Positions 18,916-21,962 of a stretch of DNA of 21,962 bases are shown one piece after another; the first letter of the stretch is position 1, and each line of letters starts with the position of its first letter. The stretch is from a virus. Where the stretch lies: the IMG/VR virus record IMGVR_UViG_3300047408_000153, positions 1 through 21,962 of that record; one strand, written 5' to 3'. A program made the position numbers and the translations under genes. The notes below the pieces were generated by a model that saw nothing but the letters and a program-made list of their open reading frames with translations, was not told where the DNA came from and searched no databases.

Positions 18916-20165
18916 GCTGGGACTCCTGCTTGTTCGGGGTTGAGGTCGTCGAGGCGTTCCGCGGCGCGGATCTCGTCGACGGTCAAGGCGGGGTTCCCGA
19001 GCTTGTCGACGATCCCGTTCAGGATCTCCGCGGTCTGCGCCCGTTCCAACGGCGGCGCTGCGATGTAGGCGTCGCGGTCGAGCTCGACGGTCGTGCCCCG
19101 CGGCAACGCCCACCCGCTGAGGGCGGACATGACAGCGGCGGCCTTGGGACGGAGCCCGGCACGCCAGTGGTGGTCGAACAGGTTCACCACGTTCTTGTAG
19201 GTCAGCGGATCCCCGCCCGACGGCAAACCGACCATGTATGGCGGGACTCCTAGCAGGATCGCGATCCGGGATTGGACGTACTGCGACAGCTCCAACAGGC
19301 CCATGTCCTTGGGGTTCATCTGCGTCGGTTTCCACGTCACCCCGCCCGAGAGGACGGCGGGCTCGCCGATCGACGAGATCCTCGCTTGCACCCACTGCGC
19401 CTGCAGGTCGGCGGCCTGCTGCGCGGTCAGCTCCTCCGGGTGCTCCAATACGCTCGACGGGATCCCGCCCATCGTGATCATCCGGGTCGCGTACTCCGCC
19501 AGGACTTGCGCCGCGACGATCCGGCCGCGGCCCACCTCCAACGGGCCGTGGCCGTGCCCGTCGGGGCCGACCCGGGACGTGTAGCGGATGTGGAGCATCC
19601 GGCCGGTCACGTCACGGTCGCCCATGTGGAAGTGCCGGATCCCGTTCTCGACGGTCACCTGGACATACCAGGGCGGCACGACGTGGAACCGTGCGGGCCA
19701 CCCGGTTGCGTAGAACGAGTCGACGACGATGAACACCTCGCCGGCGGCCTGGTAGTCCCAGAACACCTGCTTCGCGAACTCCTCCCACGACACGTACACG
19801 TCGGGGTTCGGGTTCGTGAGCCAGTCAGCGTTCAACGTCGGCGCGTCGCCGACGAGGTACGGGGGCATCGTCGAGAGCACCGACGCGTTCAGGTCGATAC
19901 ACGACCACGCTGTCTCCTCCAATGCATCGGCGCCGCTGTACCAGCTCGCTGTCCATTCGGCCGGCCACCCCGACCACGCGGACGGGACGATCCGGGGAAG
20001 CCCCGCCGGCGGCACCGGAGGTGTGGCGTCCTCCAGGGTGACGCCGTGCGGGTCCCCAGGACTGACGTTCGGCGGCCCCACGGTGCCCGGCATGGCGGTC
20101 GCGGGGTCGTTCCCGTTCGGCAGCTCGGGGTCGGAGGGCCGGATCGAGCGCGTGAAAAGCGCCAC
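18912..20165 (-). CDS. Portal protein, HK97 family
   Basis: 417 aa, GTG 20163-20165, 13 nt after the terminase stop, with an AGGA about 11 nt upstream. It forms the dodecameric ring at the capsid vertex through which DNA is packaged. After a Pro-rich leader (1-60), blocks typical of the family appear: AWSCIDLNASVLSTMPPYLV, FAKQVFWDYQAAGEVFIVVD, LHIRYTSRVGPDGHGHGPLE, QSRIAILLGVPPYMVGLPSG and LTYKNVVNLFDHHWRAGL. Length is normal for the group. Confidence 0.9.
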   Translation of the reverse strand: MALFTRSIRPSDPELPNGNDPATAMPGTVGPPNVSPGDPHGVTLEDATPPVPPAGLPRIVPSAWSGWPAEWTASWYSGADALEETAWSCIDLNASVLSTMPPYLVGDAPTLNADWLTNPNPDVYVSWEEFAKQVFWDYQAAGEVFIVVDSFYATGWPARFHVVPPWYVQVTVENGIRHFHMGDRDVTGRMLHIRYTSRVGPDGHGHGPLEVGRGRIVAAQVLAEYATRMITMGGIPSSVLEHPEELTAQQAADLQAQWVQARISSIGEPAVLSGGVTWKPTQMNPKDMGLLELSQYVQSRIAILLGVPPYMVGLPSGGDPLTYKNVVNLFDHHWRAGLRPKAAAVMSALSGWALPRGTTVELDRDAYIAAPPLERAQTAEILNGIVDKLGNPALTVDEIRAAERLDDLNPEQAGVPA

Positions 20166-20178
20166 TACGCAGGCAATC

Positions 20179-21930
20179 CTAGTGGATCGCCGGGACGGGA
20201 GCCGGTTTGTGCGCCGCGGCGACCGCCCACACGGCGGCCTTCACGACATGCATCTTCTCGCCGTTCAGCAGCTGAAGCCCGGTCGTCGTTTCCCGCACGC
20301 GAGCCATAGCAAGCGCGGCGTCGAGCTCGAATGTTGTTGCGTCATGGACGAGCTGGCCGCCCGCGGCGAGATCTCGGAACAGCGACAGGCCTCGTCGGGT
20401 CTCGGTGCCGCCGGCGCGTTCCGGTGACGGCGCTATCCCCGCCGGGACACGGTCGAGCATGTTCGCGCCGACGAGGAGCCGCCGGACCGGCCGGATGAGC
20501 TGGAGGCGTTGCACCTCCTCGACAGCGGAGTCCCAGTCGTCGCAATCCCACGCGTCGACTTCGAGGCCGCCGCTGTCGAGTTTCCCGACAGCAGCGACCG
20601 ACGCACGCCACCCGCCCGCGTCCTCCATCGCGACCCAGATCGCCCCGGTCGACGCGAGACCCGGGACAGCCCTGTCCGCCCACAACCCCGGCGGGAGCAG
20701 CTCCTCGACGCCGCCCGCGAGCTCGGGGACGCGTCGAGGCCACTGATTCAGCCACTGCGACCGAAACGACGCGAGCGGATCAGGCTCCTCCGGGTCGTCG
20801 GTCGCGCCCTCCCGCGCGGCCTGCAACCGCTTCTCGATCATTCGTTCCCGGCGTGTCGACCAGTGCGACGACGCCTGCCGCCAACCAGTCCGGTCATCGA
20901 CGTCGGTGTCGGCGTGCGCCGACCATTCGATCAGCAGCGCGTCGTCGCCGTCCTCGAGCGCGTCCAGGGCGAGAGCGCGGCGGCTCAGCATCAACGACGT
21001 CGCCAACCGGTGAGCCGTCGATACCAACAGCAGCTGCGGCTGCTCCCGTTCCGCCATCGTCGGTTCCAGCCCCTCGTCGACGTACTCGAGCTTCACCTTC
21101 CACGCCTCGTCGACGACGCCCATCCCGGCGCCATACCCGTACACGCCCTCGTTCGAGAGGATCATCCACCGGGACCCGTTCTCGACGAGCTCGATCTGGA
21201 CCTCGCCATTCGCCTCTCGCACCCGGTAATCGTCCGGGCGGTACTTCGCCCACAACCTCGCCGGCCGCTGCACCTCGACGCAGATCCGTAGGTTGTTTCC
21301 AGTGTGCAGCACGTCCTGCGGCTCGCCGAACCGGTCACGCTGATGGATCCGCCAGAAGCACAGCTCCCGCAGCAGCCACGACTTGCCGAGCTGCCGCGGC
21401 ATCGACAGGACGACGGTTTCCCAGACGAGGCCGCCCTGGTCGTCGACCTCGAGGATCCGAGTCGCGGCCAGCCGCTGCCACCACCGCAGCGGGCCGCTCC
21501 GCTCCTCCGCCCAAGCGATGAACTCCGGTCCCAGCGACCCCGCCGCGCGCGGGTGAGGAACCGTCATCAACCGCGGCCACACCGCGTCAGCAGGCACACG
21601 CCGGAACGGTCTCAGCCAAGGCACCCGCCACCGCTTGTCGTTCCCGGCCAGCCCGTCACGCTCCGGCTCCGGCTCCGGCACCACCGGCACCTCACCCGGC
21701 CGCCACCGGCCTTGCTGCACCAGATGACCGCCCGTCCGGTTGCACTCAGCGCACGACGGGATCAGCCGGCAACACCGCGACCCCTCACGATGAACGTGCA
21801 TCGCCAGCGGCGGATCGTGGTCGAGCGTGTCCGCCCTCCGCGTCTTGCAGTGGGCGCACAGAACAGGCGGATCGAGCGCCATCCGGCGGACCCGCGCGTA
21901 CCGCGCCCCATACGCCGGCGAGCTAGCCAA
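20179..21930 (-). CDS. terL: Terminase large subunit with fused N-terminal HNH-like domain
   Basis: 583 aa from TTG 21928-21930; ATG 21880-21882 is an alternative, and the frame is open to the right edge, so a longer protein is possible. Residues 25-68 form an HNH-type zinc ribbon: CAHC (25-28), LDHDPP with His38, and CAEC (60-63). A Pro/Trp-rich linker (75-125) leads to the motor: Walker A SMPRQLGKS (176-184), Walker B GVVDEA (271-276), motif III LLVSTAHR (301-308). The nuclease domain starts near 430 (IWVAMEDAGG with Glu436/Asp437). It pumps and cuts phage DNA. HNH proteins are usually separate neighbours needed for cutting in HK97-like phages; here both are in one chain. No small subunit is in the window. 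Confidence 0.88.
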   Translation of the reverse strand: MASSPAYGARYARVRRMALDPPVLCAHCKTRRADTLDHDPPLAMHVHREGSRCCRLIPSCAECNRTGGHLVQQGRWRPGEVPVVPEPEPERDGLAGNDKRWRVPWLRPFRRVPADAVWPRLMTVPHPRAAGSLGPEFIAWAEERSGPLRWWQRLAATRILEVDDQGGLVWETVVLSMPRQLGKSWLLRELCFWRIHQRDRFGEPQDVLHTGNNLRICVEVQRPARLWAKYRPDDYRVREANGEVQIELVENGSRWMILSNEGVYGYGAGMGVVDEAWKVKLEYVDEGLEPTMAEREQPQLLLVSTAHRLATSLMLSRRALALDALEDGDDALLIEWSAHADTDVDDRTGWRQASSHWSTRRERMIEKRLQAAREGATDDPEEPDPLASFRSQWLNQWPRRVPELAGGVEELLPPGLWADRAVPGLASTGAIWVAMEDAGGWRASVAAVGKLDSGGLEVDAWDCDDWDSAVEEVQRLQLIRPVRRLLVGANMLDRVPAGIAPSPERAGGTETRRGLSLFRDLAAGGQLVHDATTFELDAALAMARVRETTTGLQLLNGEKMHVVKAAVWAVAAAHKPAPVPAIH

Positions 21931-21962
21931 CCTCAGGCCGCGGAGAGAGAGACGACGAAAAG

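Overview
The window is a contiguous piece of a temperate, long-tailed (siphovirus-type) double-stranded DNA phage genome, GC-rich throughout, with frequent GTG and TTG starts and almost no intergenic space. Codon use and the families present point to an actinobacterial host. The small transglycosylase at 2088-2501 ends in a WPNxARxCGLI motif that I associate with soil Thermoleophilia (Solirubrobacter/Gaiella relatives); this host guess is tentative and comes from memory of the family.

Nearly all genes are on the minus strand, so the functional order runs right to left. The late block (about 21.9 kb down to 5.8 kb) reads: HNH-TerL fusion, portal, prohead protease, major capsid protein, SAP/Rho-N-like small protein, a beta-rich head or appendage protein, head-tail connector, tail terminator, a 64-aa protein, tail tube, gp10-like protein, tail assembly chaperone G and its -1 frameshifted GT form, tape measure, minor tail/hub protein, LamG adhesin, a small tail-tip protein, a repeat-bearing fibre protein, CHAP endolysin, and three tiny one-helix membrane proteins. 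Most junctions are ATGA, GTGA or TGATG overlaps, implying one translationally coupled transcript. The only real gap carries a hairpin and a strong ribosome binding site in front of the capsid gene.

The lysogeny block (about 5.8 to 2.9 kb) has two plus-strand genes (a secreted cysteine-containing protein that looks like a cargo 'moron', and a small HTH protein). It also has a divergent regulatory region with a 10-bp-phased repeat array, then a minus-strand excisionase-like gene, a small gene and a tyrosine integrase. Next to the integrase 3' end lies a 3'-terminal tRNA/tmRNA-like fragment flanked by a 33-bp imperfect direct repeat; this is most likely attP. Phage genes on both sides of it suggest an excised or virion genome rather than a prophage end.

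The early block (2.9 kb to the left edge) holds a DUF7352-like protein, two micro-ORFs, a membrane-anchored transglycosylase, a Rad52/ERF-like single-strand annealing protein, a winged-helix replication initiator with an embedded AT-rich palindromic segment (candidate origin), and a string of very small proteins including a zinc finger. The last gene runs off the left edge. I see no rRNA, complete tRNA, CRISPR array, insertion sequence or restriction system. I found no single undescribed 'system'; the most notable items are the HNH-TerL fusion, the phased repeat array upstream of xis-int, the structured attP, the putative ori inside the initiator gene, the chaperone frameshift, and many overlapping micro-genes.
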